Shown here: piece by piece, positions 44,868-57,400 of the stretch
How positions within the stretch are numbered: position 1 is the first letter of the stretch
Layout of the letters: each line of letters opens with the position of its first letter
The notes under the pieces: generated by a model
Told to the model about the DNA's origin: nothing
The model's input: only the letters and a program-made list of their open reading frames with translations
Database searches by the model: none
Source of the DNA: Owenia fusiformis
Taxonomy: Eukaryota; Annelida; Polychaeta; Sabellida; Oweniidae
DNA length: 64,000 nt
Reading direction: 5' to 3'
Assembly: GCA_903813345.2 (NCBI GenBank)
Contig: CAIIXF020000009.1
Location: 22,223,759-22,287,758 of the forward strand
Made by a program: the position numbers and the translations under genes

Positions 44868-46514
44868 ATGATGGCAATTCCACTTTCAAACAAATCCGGA
44901 AAATCCTACACGCAACGATTGCGAGATAGTTTGTTACAGCGGGGAGGTTTGCCGTCCATTGCATTGCGACACAGCAGACCAGTGCGACAGCGGATTCGTT
45001 TCCCCCTTTCTTCCGATTATAAACAGAAATTAAGTTTTCATATAATTGACAAAGGTTCCGTGCATGTGCCATATGATAGCCGTTACAACCTAAAGGGCGA
45101 CGTAAAATGCCTAGGACATGGCACAAATGCTTCGACTGCTGTGACAAAAGACCCAGGAAGGACTACAAATGTGGATGTGGGTGTTCTACAGGGTAGACGT
45201 GCACATAACAAATCAAAATTCCATTCTTATACAACACATTTTGAAAATATTGGAATTCCTTCGAAAAAACGAAAAGAACTTTTCCCAGCGTTGAACATCG
45301 AAGGCAGAAATATTACAAAAAGACTTGTTTCCACGAGAAATAATATGTTATGTGATAACAATCAAACGACGCCGTATAAATTAGCAATTTCACGGAAGGA
45401 TATACCATGTGTGTCTTCAACCATACGACAAAAGAATAAAAATTGCTTGGAGCGTCACGTTAGCCTGCCATTATTCAATATTAGTTTAATAAACAAAGGT
45501 GAAACTGATTTGGACATAGAAAAAATCTCTTCAGCAAGACACGATTTGGAAACATTATTAAAAAACAACGGAAAAAATAGTGCGGCTAATTCAGACTGTG
45601 TAGAATCTATTGAAAATCAATATAACAATGATACGGTGGACATTGATAGATTTATTCAAGACATGAAGGGCCCTTCATTAACAAACAATGGAGTGTTGAA
45701 AGACAATGTACCTGTCACTCACAAGATTAATTCGCTGCGATCACAAAGTTCAACTTTAGATCATGTAAGAATTAGTAGCTTTGTGCCAACTAGGGTAATG
45801 TGCAAGAGTGCGCCGATAGGTATGAACAGCTTAAAGTTCTCCCCCAAATTGAAATATTCACATAGGGGTAAGAGAGATATCAAAACAGAGAGAATTAAAG
45901 AAATTCAAACGCACAACGCTTCAACGATTGTTTGCAAATCGCTCGAAGTAGCAGGCACGAATGATCATAAAAAGGCACATTGGCCTACGTATTATGATGT
46001 GAACACTTCGTATGATCAGTCGCACAAGTATGTCTTCAGCAGTGGGACACCTTCCGTCAAGGAGAAATCAAATACACACGATACACCGAGATACAGTTTA
46101 CGCGGAGGGAAATTATCGAACACATTTTCGAGAAGTGGACGTGGAATTGGAAACACGTATAAAGCTGCCAAAAAAGAAGTAAATGACAGTGTTAAAAAAC
46201 TAGAGGACGAATGTCTGAATGTTGATACAGACAAACCCAATAGGAGACTGGAACCGATCATTGTTCCAAGCCATACTGAAACATTTTGTCCGATGTGTCG
46301 AAGTCACTTTGAAAATGATCTCGACTACTGCATGTCGTGTTGCGGAAGCGAAAGTGACGTTTCTGAAGACGATAGTCTCGGAGAAGAAGTTGATATTGAA
46401 TTTGATGGAGTGAAAAGTGATGAAAAAAAAATTGAGGATGGATACCAGGCGTGTTGTTCCTCGCCGGTGGATGATGAAAGCCTCCTTCACATACAAGGCA
46501 TTGCACTGCATTAA
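44868..46514 (+). CDS. Intronless orphan protein, 548 aa, with a C-terminal CxxC-CxxC motif and acidic tail
   Basis: A single uninterrupted frame of 549 codons, by far the longest non-transposon frame in the window. I do not recognise the family. The N-terminal two thirds are basic and polar (Lys/Arg/Asn/Ser-rich) with no membrane segment or signal peptide. Near residue 465 is CPMCRSH, then about ten residues later YCMSCCGSE, a CxxC-x(11)-CxxC pattern compatible with a zinc ribbon or knuckle. A strongly acidic stretch follows (VSEDDSLGEEVDIEFDG). Composition fits a nuclear or nucleic-acid-associated, largely disordered protein, but this is inference. The absence of introns beside intron-rich genes suggests a retrocopy or a lineage-specific gene. 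Confidence 0.7.
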   Translation: MMAIPLSNKSGKSYTQRLRDSLLQRGGLPSIALRHSRPVRQRIRFPLSSDYKQKLSFHIIDKGSVHVPYDSRYNLKGDVKCLGHGTNASTAVTKDPGRTTNVDVGVLQGRRAHNKSKFHSYTTHFENIGIPSKKRKELFPALNIEGRNITKRLVSTRNNMLCDNNQTTPYKLAISRKDIPCVSSTIRQKNKNCLERHVSLPLFNISLINKGETDLDIEKISSARHDLETLLKNNGKNSAANSDCVESIENQYNNDTVDIDRFIQDMKGPSLTNNGVLKDNVPVTHKINSLRSQSSTLDHVRISSFVPTRVMCKSAPIGMNSLKFSPKLKYSHRGKRDIKTERIKEIQTHNASTIVCKSLEVAGTNDHKKAHWPTYYDVNTSYDQSHKYVFSSGTPSVKEKSNTHDTPRYSLRGGKLSNTFSRSGRGIGNTYKAAKKEVNDSVKKLEDECLNVDTDKPNRRLEPIIVPSHTETFCPMCRSHFENDLDYCMSCCGSESDVSEDDSLGEEVDIEFDGVKSDEKKIEDGYQACCSSPVDDESLLHIQGIALH

Positions 46515-47271
46515 ATTCACACATTGGAAGCACAAACATATAGAAGTGGATATTGAAATGAATCATGACTACCCCAATAACTCAAGCGAGATATAATGAT
46601 CAGTTACAGAAAAGCGGACGTGCAATTTATAATAATAATGACTTTGCAATTGTGAATTAAGGAAATGCTATTCAAATAGATAATTTAACATCAATAGACC
46701 ACTTGCAATTTTAAATAGAAAATAAAAATACAAAAATAACAAAAGCACATTATTAAGTGTGGTTACAGGCCCGTAGTCAAGGGAATTCTGGGGGTTCGAG
46801 CGATTATGATCTTCCCCGGTCAAAAAGTTTTTCAAAATCATGTAGTTTTTCACCATTCTGAGCACTTAATTAAGGGCTAGAATTGTCACATGTGAACCCC
46901 CCCCCCCCCCCTGGAAATTTTTGAAAAGTGGCAAGAGTTGGCTACGGGCCTGATATCGCGTGAAGCTCAGAGGCTCCCCACATGTACAACCAAACGCCTC
47001 AAGGGTAAATCTGTGGTAAAAATTGATAGTTTTACCCTGAACAAATCACGATTGTTCAAGTTTCTTAACTGGATATACTAAGATAAAATTAAAAACTGTT
47101 TGACTGTAATTAAAAACCGTTTGACAGTAAGTAAACAATAAAAACGTGGAGTAACTTGTCCATGAATTTACGTTGATTTTCTTCGCTTTATTTCACCTGC
47201 CATATGGCTACCCTTTATAATATTTATTTATTGTGCATCTACAATGTTTTATCGATACCTTCCTATACAGT
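46515..47271. other. Non-coding; orphan 3' flank and repeat remnants
   Basis: Contains an A-rich AATAAA context near 46720 (possible polyadenylation site of the orphan gene), a C-run at about 46900, and two copies of AACTGTTTGACTGTAATTAA-like sequence near 47090-47125. Confidence 0.4.
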
Positions 47272-47559
47272 TTTTTTTAGTTTAGTTTTAAAATAGTTTA
47301 TTTTTGTGTCACTGACATTACAATATACATATAAAATACATAATAAAAACAACATTTTGTAACATCACCAGCCGGTGCCGACTTATGAGACACAGTATAC
47401 ATTATATCTGAGTGTCACCCATTACTACCCCCAATGGGCAGCTTGGGTCAACACTCATAAAGACAGAGACAAAAAATGTCCCTGGTAAAAATTTATACAT
47501 GATTAATAACCAATGATATAAATTCAGTCTGATTAATCAGTTTGGCATAAATAAATAAG

Positions 47560-48090
47560 CAGTTCATGGAATGATATTGTCAATCATTATATTAAATACA
47601 TATATTGCACTAAATGAGAGTAGCATGTTGCATATGGTCAAAAATTACAATAAATACAAATATCGCACTAAATGTGAATTGTATCATGCATATGGTCGAA
47701 GACTGTTATAACAATAAATTCATATATTGCACTTAATGTAAGTAGCATGTTGCACTATGGTCAAATATTACAATAAATATAAACATTGCTCTAAATGTGA
47801 AATACACAATGCATCGGTTGAAGACAAATATTACAATAAATACATGTATTGCACTAAATGTGAGATGCATATTGCATGATAAATACATATATTGCACTAA
47901 ATGTAAGTAGTATATTGCATATGGTCAAATATTACAATTAACATGAATATTGCACTAAATGTGAAATACATAATGCATATGTTTGAAGACAAATATTACA
48001 ATAAATGCATATATTGCACTAAATGTGAGATGCATATTGAGTAATAAATACATATATTGCACTAAATGTGATTTGCATGAGCAGTGAATA
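47560..48090. repeat. Minisatellite, ~55-60-bp unit, nine or so copies
   Basis: Units share CATATATTGCACTAAATGTG followed by an AT-rich part with GCATATGGTCAAAKATTACA. It lies directly 3' of the LINE RT frame and appears to be part of the element's 3' region. Confidence 0.88.
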
Positions 48091-48278
48091 AATAATAAAA
48101 AAAGAACCCCATAGATAATATACACCTCTGCAGTAGTGAATTGAGACCATCTTCCCCAAGGTTGATAGCTCGAAGCACTAAAAAGAGGCATCATAAAACC
48201 AAGGAGTTTCTGACTAGATACATTTTAAATAAATATTTTATAAAGGAAACTTAGGTGACATGCATACTCATTTAGTGA

Positions 48279-50774
48279 TTATAGCCTATCAATATTAAGA
48301 GATCTCTTATTGCACATATTATAAACTAAAGCTCCTAATGGTCTTTGGAGTGAAGTACAATTCATAATGGAGACAAAAAGAAGTGTAGAATTGGCTGATG
48401 TTACATCTAAATAAGGCAATTTCTGTTTAACATTTTCATAAAAATCACATCTTAGATCATCATAATGGCTACATTCTAATAAGAAATGCTTTTCATCTTC
48501 AATACAATTCATGTCACATAATAAGCATTTCCTTTCGTGTAATGGTATACCTGTGTAGCGCCCTGTTTCAATTGCTAAGGGTAAAGTACCAGTTCTGAAT
48601 CTAGCGAGTGACCTACGGTGATGCTTTGGTAGGGCCAAATACCCTTCCTTGCAAACACCATATTTGTACAGTCTATATTGCCTCAATTTATTGCCATTAA
48701 TTTCATTATTTCTATCATCCCATATGTTATGGATAAATTTATCAGAATTTCGAAGAGAGTTGGTAAACTGTTTTAAAATGTCCTTGGTATGACCAGTGAA
48801 ATTTATATTACATGTATTTAACATTGAATTAACTTTAAAGTCCCAACTGCTTTTCCGTTTAATGGACCATTCATGTATTTTAAAATTCAGCCTATTCTGA
48901 TTCATGGACTTCAGTTTAATGAACAATCTAGCACATTCCACCTTTTGTTTTAAATGTGGAGTGTCCCATCCGAGATCTCCTCTAACAGCCTCATTACTAG
49001 TGCGTTTGTTTACACCTAGAAAGAACTTGCCAGCTTTATTTTGAACATTGTTCAGGCATTGATGTTGGTTGAGGCCAAATATAGATGAACCATAGTTTAG
49101 TATAGGCTGGACTAAAGAGTCATATAGCTTGTTGTAAACTGCGAACTCCATACCCCCAGTTTGCTTGTATTTGCTGATAATTACACTCAGGGCTCTATTT
49201 GCCGATTTTGCAATTTCTCTGGCAGAGTGTGTTGAGTCCACATGCTCTTGGAGCCAGATCCCCAGATATTTATAAGTGTCTGTATAATCCAGATCAAAGT
49301 CCCCACATTTAAAAGCAAAGTCTGACCTAGGATGTGATTTTGGGCGATAATGCACTATTTTAGATTTTCGAGGGTTAATTAGAAGTCTCCATTTGCGGCA
49401 CCATTCATGTAGAGTGTTTAACATCTGTTGTAAGTTATCAGCTGAGCTTGCAATAAGCGCTATGTCATCAGCATAAAGAAGGATGCCTATGTTCTCGTCC
49501 TCCATTTGTATTCCACATTGTAGACTGTTAATGTCGGACACTAGATCATTCACATACACTGAAAATAATGTCGGGGATAGCAGACAGCCTTCCCGGCAGC
49601 CATTGCTTACGTTTACTTTTGGAGATAGTAGACCATTTATGCGAATGTTACATGTCACATCTTCATATAGGGATTGAACTGCTTTAAAGATTTTGCCTTT
49701 GATGCCAATCTTATTGAGTTTATACCATAGGCAGTCTCGATTAACACTCGAGAATGCCTTAGTTGCGTCAATGTAGCAAATAAAAGTATCAAGCTTAGAA
49801 AGTTTCCTATTATTGATGATTGAGTATACACTGTGAACTTGTTCTTGACAACCACGTCCCTTGCGAAAGCCCCCTTGTTCATCATGAATAAGGTTATTGT
49901 CCTCAAGGAATTGAGTTAGGCGCTTGTTCAAAATATCAGTGTAGACCTTGCAAGGCACAGATATTAATGTAATGGCACGATAGTTCAGAGGATTACATGG
50001 GTCTCCATCTTTATATATTGGGTGTATAATACCCTCCATCCACTGACTTGGCACAGTGCCAGAGTTAAAACAGAGTACCATAATTCTGTGTAACATGGTT
50101 ATACAAAGTGGATTTTTCAAAGCCTCGGCTGGTATAGAGTCAATTCCTACAGCTTTACGAACTTTGGCCCTACCGACTGCCTCTACAACCTCTTTAAATG
50201 AAATATCTTTATTTATGTCTAAATTATTGTCAGTAACATTACCTTCTATATTGGCTACTTGTTGTTTTATATATTCTAAGTGTTCAGAGTCAAACATAGA
50301 ATTATTCTGAGCGGATGAATATAATTTTTCATATGTGTCAGCCCAGTGGTTCAGAACTAGCTGTTTATCATACACCAATTCACCAGATTGATTTTTCATT
50401 GTCCACGGAACATCTTTGGTACGCTCGTTGGCTATTCCTATTTTCCCTATGTATTTCCAAAAGTCCTGTGAACTGGATGATTTGTACAGATCAAATAGAT
50501 GGTCTTGTTCTTGCTTCTGATATCTGCGCTTAGCTTTCCTTAGACTTCTATCAAAACAACGCCTTTCAATACAATAAGTTGCTTTGAGACATTGTCTTTT
50601 CGCTGTATCTTTGCATTGTATCCATGTTTGTTCAGCTTTTTGAACCTTATCCCATAATGATTGAAGCTCAGCACTCCAATAAGGTTTTCTACATGATTTA
50701 GAACGTTTGTGGGTTGGATTGGTTTGCTGGTATACACAGGCTCTGACACTTTCACAGGCGTCTCGAATTCTTTT
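48279..50774 (-). CDS. LINE reverse transcriptase frame, about 832 codons
   Basis: RNA-directed DNA polymerase of a non-LTR retrotransposon. The frame is open from a TAG at 50777 to the stop at 48279. The first Met in frame is at 50399. Visible RT features are GKGRGCQEQV-like fingers (RKGRGCQEQ), motif A FICYIDATKAFSSVNRDCLW, NGCREGCLLSPTLFS, and the catalytic YADDIALIA. A thumb region follows (KYLGIWL). The C-terminus has CLLCDMNCIEDEKHFLLECS, the CCHC-like zinc-binding end of many LINE ORF2 proteins. No internal stop, so it may be young. The start is lost with the truncated 5' end. Confidence 0.92.
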   Translation of the reverse strand, partial: KRIRDACESVRACVYQQTNPTHKRSKSCRKPYWSAELQSLWDKVQKAEQTWIQCKDTAKRQCLKATYCIERRCFDRSLRKAKRRYQKQEQDHLFDLYKSSSSQDFWKYIGKIGIANERTKDVPWTMKNQSGELVYDKQLVLNHWADTYEKLYSSAQNNSMFDSEHLEYIKQQVANIEGNVTDNNLDINKDISFKEVVEAVGRAKVRKAVGIDSIPAEALKNPLCITMLHRIMVLCFNSGTVPSQWMEGIIHPIYKDGDPCNPLNYRAITLISVPCKVYTDILNKRLTQFLEDNNLIHDEQGGFRKGRGCQEQVHSVYSIINNRKLSKLDTFICYIDATKAFSSVNRDCLWYKLNKIGIKGKIFKAVQSLYEDVTCNIRINGLLSPKVNVSNGCREGCLLSPTLFSVYVNDLVSDINSLQCGIQMEDENIGILLYADDIALIASSADNLQQMLNTLHEWCRKWRLLINPRKSKIVHYRPKSHPRSDFAFKCGDFDLDYTDTYKYLGIWLQEHVDSTHSAREIAKSANRALSVIISKYKQTGGMEFAVYNKLYDSLVQPILNYGSSIFGLNQHQCLNNVQNKAGKFFLGVNKRTSNEAVRGDLGWDTPHLKQKVECARLFIKLKSMNQNRLNFKIHEWSIKRKSSWDFKVNSMLNTCNINFTGHTKDILKQFTNSLRNSDKFIHNIWDDRNNEINGNKLRQYRLYKYGVCKEGYLALPKHHRRSLARFRTGTLPLAIETGRYTGIPLHERKCLLCDMNCIEDEKHFLLECSHYDDLRCDFYENVKQKLPYLDVTSANSTLLFVSIMNCTSLQRPLGALVYNMCNKRSLNIDRL

Positions 50775-51435
50775 CTACGTACTTCCGGTAAATCTGTTGA
50801 AATATTTAAACTGCTTCTTTGTAAATCTATATAGGAGTGACATGTCTTTTGGACATTTTGGAGTTTTAGGTTAGTTTTATTTGATATTTGGTTATTTTTG
50901 GGCATGCTGGTGAAAAAAATACGAAGGATATTCGATATTTTAAAGTCGTGTTTTCGTATGAATATCAAGTTTTGATTCGTTTTCGACAAGCTGGGTATTG
51001 TTATCCGCTCTTGGTTTATCCAACTAGAAATCTTTTCCAAATTCATTGTCTACGTATTTCAAAATGTTTTCAGAGATGTTTTATGGTATGAAGATTTTGA
51101 ATTTGTAACTTTTTGGATGCTAAATGTTAAGCTGGCCACCAAAAACGCATTAATGCAAATTATTTTTACCCTAATGTACGGCACATATTGATCCAAGGAT
51201 GCGATATTGTTCACTCTGTGTCTTGGTTACTGTCGTGTTATACGTCCGTTTTTATATGGACATTTTGTTTTTCCTAAATTAATTAATTAAAATGGTAATA
51301 AGAGTCAGAAATGAAACAAGATCAGAATTACATTGTTACTGAAATTAATCCGTCACGAAGAGCCGATGGCATTTTGTGTTCTAATTTCGATTTACAAATT
51401 AATATTGTACTCAAAGATCTATTTTATTTTTTACT
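50775..51435. other. LINE 5' remnant and upstream flank of the EGF/knot gene
   Basis: The left part to about 51050 holds a shifted LINE frame on the minus strand. The remainder (51050-51435) is the likely promoter and 5' UTR region of the plus-strand gene starting at 51436. No specific site is evident. Confidence 0.45.
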
Positions 51436-54400
51436 ATGGTTTGTGTCATAGGACAAAATCACCTAACACTAAATTTTCTTAGTGTTCCGTTAGTTTTATT
51501 TGGAATACTTCATTATTGCGATGGTTTAAACCTCGGCACTGGAATTTCACGTAAGTTAAAACTTTTTACAAAACACCATGTGTTGTTTACTCTTTCCGTG
51601 GCTATACAAGAAGCACATGTTTGCGAATAAAAAATTCTTTAAAGAAACTTCTGACGGAAAAATTTGGTATAAGGAACTTTACTTCCACGTTCAAGTTATA
51701 TTTTGAAGTAAGCTATACACTGAGTTTAGCTAAAGATGCGTTTAATGAAGTTGACTTTTGTTTCAGCGGACTGTTATCTTCTGACAAACACAGAATATTC
51801 TTGCAGATGTAAGTCAATCACAATTTTATCAATTTCAACATGTAATACTGATGTTATCACTCGTGACCAAGGTGATCTCGAGGCTAAACCATCTTAAATT
51901 GTGGGTGTAACACGTCGTTTCTTTATACGTTGGGATCTTGGGGATTTGTTTTCCTTGTTTTCCTCTTATCTTTGTTTTCTGTGTTTGTATACGTTTTGGG
52001 GTCTTTCATCTTTTTGGCACATTTTGGCATACCGGTTCTTTGCGTTGTTATCAGTTATAGAGTCGTGTATTGTTATATCCTTCAAATAAATAAGAGGAGT
52101 GTACGTACCTTGAGATATCATTTAGATCCATTAAGAACCAACGAACTGGGTTTCAGTCGAAATGAGAAACCCACTTTTTACGTAATATCACCCTGCTGTC
52201 AAGTCATCACCATGTAGCTTTTTTATATTACGTTCATCAAATGGTGCACAATGATCGGTTACATACACTGAATCAAGGGGCATCTGGAAACTTGCTCAAC
52301 AATTCAGCAGGTGCCAATGGAAACATATATTACCCATAGTCGGTGATTTAATTATACATTTTTTAGATAAACACGTCCCTTGCTACGGAGACAATACGTG
52401 TACCACATCAGGAAGGACGTGTAAAACGATAGGTTATGGTATATATGCTTGTCAAGAAGGTATGGTATAATTCGAATTCGAATACAGGCCTGGCCTGTTT
52501 ATGGGTGGATTTTTAATGGTTCAACTTCAAACCATAGCGAAAAGAAAAAGTTCACAGAATTCACGGGGGATAAGCAAAACGAGGGCGAAGCCACGGACTG
52601 CGACTCGCGTAACTTTACACCGCAGCCCAGCGCCAAAATGGAGGGACATTCGGCAGTGCCTTCTGCTTCTTCCGACAAAATAGAGAAATCCAGGAATTTT
52701 AAATGCTATCGTAGTGTCTAATCGGTTACCAAAATATTACTCTGTATCTACTGTTGGTCTGTAGATAAGAAAATAAGCAGTTGTCCAGATCAAGCTAAAA
52801 CAGTAGCAAAGTTCTGATTTTACCTGTAAAATATGTGCATATTATTTAATTTACTATACACTTGAAAGGAGTTTTAACACGTTTCTGATATCTAAAGGTT
52901 AGTTGAGGCTCCGAGTATAATTCGTGAAAATGATTTGATAATAGAATGTGTTCATGAGGAGAAAATTAGATTCAAACTGCGCATTCATAGTGGACGCAGT
53001 CCAGTAAACAAAGCTATTTCAACAACGCAACACAGCCTCCATTGATATTCTAAGCAACGCAGTCCAGCCGCGAACACGAAATAAATAAGAAAGTGTAAAC
53101 TATATTCCTACGCTATTATTGTTTCAGGAAAAGAAAGTCAGCATCCAGATTATCATTCAAAGTTACGTTGATTAACATATATCTATTACCTGAATCAATG
53201 TCCCAAATTGCTATATTGTATCGTTTAAGACCTAGAAATATGGCAATTCAATAGCGTATTTGGCAGAACAGTCGAGCGCAAGATGACAACGTAATATGTT
53301 TATTACAAACCAATTTGTGGATAGGGTTAAATATATAGATAATTGGATAGTGGTGAGACTTTTTATAAGAAGTAGAAATGCGAAACAATTAACTTTTTGA
53401 TGATGCAATAAAAGCTGTTGGGGAAGGGTACATTAACTAGTATTTAAGATATCAGGAAAATATCAAATAATTGGAGAGTTGGTGAGTTAATGTAATTTTG
53501 GATGATCTTTCCAACAGTCCATCAATATTGCTAGCTACCATAAATTCATGATTTCAGCTGTATTTGACAGCTTGTATATATTTGCAGAATGGATTGAGAC
53601 ACGATGTAGGTCTATTAAAATAGCCCTTTATATTCAATTTTGTCCAAAGTTGCTCCATTTCGGCCACACCTGTACACACATTGTGCTATCTACCTTTGGC
53701 TGTGATTGCGTTCAGCTTCAGATATAAAGCAACACTGAGTCGCAGACTGCGTTGGACAGATGGATGGACTGCGACTATCAAAAATTCCAATTGTCTATGT
53801 AATTGTACGTTTTCCGCTTACCAAATATCACACGAAGATGTAATTGTAACAACAGAACATGAATAATTATATTAATTCGATGTCATTTCTGATTCCTTTG
53901 TTTAAATCGGTATATTAGGGACAAATATTGACAAAATTACATTTTTTGTGGCAGATTTCGAATTCATTTGTGTTCATGCTAAACTATTGGACAGCCGAGC
54001 ACCAAGAATGCCATTGCAGGTGGAGTATGAATATGTTGATCACCGACTGGAACATACTAGCTATTCTGTAGAATATCCAAACCAATAATCTACCCCAAAT
54101 CCTAACATGCCTTCCAAATTAAGTTTGGACTTACCGCCATTGTTCAGCTATAATGCGTTGTAATCTCGTTTTGAATTACGCGAGTCGCAGTCCGTGGCTT
54201 CGCCCTCGTTTTGCTTATCCCCCGTGAGAATTAAATTAGACTTGTGCAGCTAGTACGCGCCCTATAATTGTCTTGTAACTTTGGACTATCTCGTCTCCAT
54301 TTTTGATTTATAGCTAAGGGAACATGGAGCAAAACGGCCCTAAAAATTAAATTTTAAGTTGTTCCGTTCGGGGTATTTTCTTATCTGTCAATCATCGCGC

Positions 54401-57400
54401 ACTTTGATGTTCCACTTTAGTCTTTTATACTTGCCTAGGACTTTCTTCTGTGATTTTTCAATGGTCAAAAATAATGTTGGGAGTGGGGCAAAACGGCCCA
54501 TGCGTGGGGAAAGGCCCACCCTCTGTTACATGGGTTTTAAAACCAAGATAAATCAATCACAAGACTCGTCTGCACACATTTTATCTCAGACGTTTAAACC
54601 TTTGACAGATAAAGTATTTTTAACCCCTACCATAATTCTAGTCATTTGATTTGTCGGAAGAAATAAGGTACAAATCAAACGTTAAAATCAAATATCAGTA
54701 TTCGAAATTCAATTATTCTTGTATGTTATAACCTGTGTGGGCTGTTTTGCCCCAGATACATGTGAATTTTCAAATAGACGTCATTTTATTTTACCCAGCA
54801 TTTGAAGCTCGAAATTTTCACAAATAAAGAATAAATAGAGATTATCCTATTTGAGGTTCAGGATATTGGGATTATCCCGAGGCCAATATATTATTGGCCA
54901 AGGGATAATCCCAATATCCTGAACCGAATTGGTCATCTGGTTCACATTGTTCAATCGTGGAAATATTTTAGAATATTCATGTCCAGTTTTGTTTTCTTGG
55001 CCGTGGTCGGGTTTTCCTGTTCCCTCAAATATTCCCACATTTATTTTCTCGAATTTTTGATTGATTAGGTGGATGCTCCTTCCCTTTTTTAAACCATCAA
55101 ACAGATCCCGATTTCTGTGTTTTCTCCATTGTCGTGTACAGTCATTACGCGAACGTTACAAATTATGAACAAATATGCGAGCGGCGATTATGACGTAGCG
55201 GGCAGATATACTATATCTGCCCGCTCGGAGCGGGACGTATAGCTATATCTGCCCGCTGATGAAAATATAAGTTTTTACAAACCGCTTTATGTACCTGTAA
55301 CACGTCCAAGTATGGGATAAATATGCATAATCTATGTAAAATGTTAATTCAAAACGATATTCTATTGTTGCCGGATTTTTTAGTGATTCTCGTGGGAGGG
55401 GTAATTTGCAAAAAGAGAGTGAAAAGTAGAATTACATCTTACGTTAGGCGAGGCGCTGCTAGGTGAAAAAGGGCGGTCGAGAAGTGGAGAAAATTTCAAA
55501 TTTCGATTATGTGACTTTTGAAGAACCAACTTTTTATAGTTCAAAAGCTTTTTCGATGGGCCATTTTGCCCCATGTTTCCTTACAACGAGTCGCAGTGTA
55601 CGGATGTTTTCGCGATATTATTAAGCACCATATTGGTGTGATAACAATTCCTGTTTGATAACATCAGTTTTATATTTTTTGATTAAATACATTTAATAGA
55701 TGCTCCCGAGAATGGTCCATGCAACCCAAATCCATGTGGAGACTTTTCGTGTGATGACAGCAAAGGTCTGGCAATTTGCCAATGTCCTAACGGCAAGAAA
55801 GGTTTCGCATGTGACATAGGTACTTCCTTTAGCATGCCATACGTTATTCTTAAAGGCCCACTATATTTAATTTCGAAGAAAATAAAAAAAAGATCATTGA
55901 AACATGTTACTCACACACTTGCTCAATTATGACACCAAGTTTGATTTGCTTCAATATTGAATCAAGAGAAAAGTAACTCAAATATAAAAAAGCATTTGAC
56001 GTTCAGAGATTGTTAGACATGCATGCACATGTTAAAAAAGGTGCACGTTTTAAATTGTTGATTTAAAAGATGGTGACACTTCTATAAAAATGAATATATC
56101 ATGTAATACAAACAGCTTTGCCATCTTTCCATGACATTGATAAAAAACTTGATATGTAAAGCTTGACAGAGCGGAAACATTTTTTGATAATTTATTGTAA
56201 CCTTTGATGTGGTCAGTTTGAGCTGTTGTTGGTGTCAAATGAAAGATAAAGCTCTTATATGAAATTTAAATGTAAGTCTTTATTTTGCCCAAAAATGTTG
56301 AAAATTCGCAAAGTGGGCCTTTAATTAATTTGCATTGGTTCATATACTTTTGTTTACTGTTAACTATATTAAGGTCTCGGGGTAGTTAGCAGAAAGTCAA
56401 AAAGAACATGCTGGATTTTTGAAATGTTTTGAACTAAGACGTCTGAGTTCTGTTTTGACCTTCAGTAGGTTTTACTCGTTCCACATATCATTTACATTAA
56501 TAATTAGAATTTGAAAAATTGTCTGGAACAAAAATGGCGGCCATAAAAAGGAAAAAGATAGCTTTTCAAATTCATTTTTTCAATTTTTTTTTTCTACTTC
56601 TCGGAATGAATTGTAATTTTCAAAGCTCCATTTATATTGGGTACATTTTTTGAAAAAAAAATCAAAAGATTCTGTTTGGTGACCTTTGCCAAAATACAAC
56701 TTTTTACTAATTTTCGGTCACGATTTCAGAGGGCTGAAAGAACTATTTCGTCATTATTAGGCTCATTCCGACCATGCCTATTGTGATCCTGGTCATGTAG
56801 ATGATAACTAGTGAAATTGACCGAAGGTCAAAATTCGGAACTATAACTTTAAAAAAACCAGCATGTGTTTTATTACTTCCAGTTTCTTCACTACCTTGAG
56901 ACATTGAACAGTTGAAATGTATATTCAATTTCAATAAAATAGCCCTTAAATCAGAACTTGTTACAATCAAGGATCAAAATCAAACGTTCTAAACATAAAG
57001 CACTGAAGCTGAACGAGTGTTACGAAATTAACATACGCGCAACACATTCCAATATTGAATTAAAATATTGCTTAAATCTCTCCCTTCACGTTCACGTTCA
57101 CGTTTTGATTTGAAAAACAGTGGGGAGGTTAAGCTACACATTTTTAAGAGAACCTGTACCCATGAGGATCATTGTCCCGATCTCAATTCACTTTCCCAGG
57201 GACCTAATTACAATTTTCCATATACCTTTATACTCAATCCGACCAAGTAAGCACTACAAATGAGAGAACTAATCCTCCCAGACTCCCTCCATAGAAGATC
57301 GTAATTCTACACGTTCACGTACAGGTTTTTCAAACATACGTACAAGTTTTCCAAACAACCTCCTTATAACCAACTTACTAACCTCTCTTTTTGAATAAAG

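Larger units (their letters stand above)
47272..51050 (-). mobile_element. Non-LTR retrotransposon (LINE), 5'-truncated
   Basis: The minus-strand element consists of an RT frame (50774-48279), a long 3' region with a ~58-bp minisatellite (47560-48090) and a 3' end near 47272. There CAAAAATAAACTATTTTAAA leads into an A-run. Upstream, a second open frame (51046-50540) is in a different phase. No endonuclease domain is recognisable, so the 5' part is missing or decayed. No target duplication could be found. Confidence 0.82.

Noticed and set aside
44740-45147. Minus-strand 135-codon frame overlapping the start of the orphan gene
   Set aside because: The plus-strand frame is four times longer and uninterrupted. 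This one has no motif or signal.
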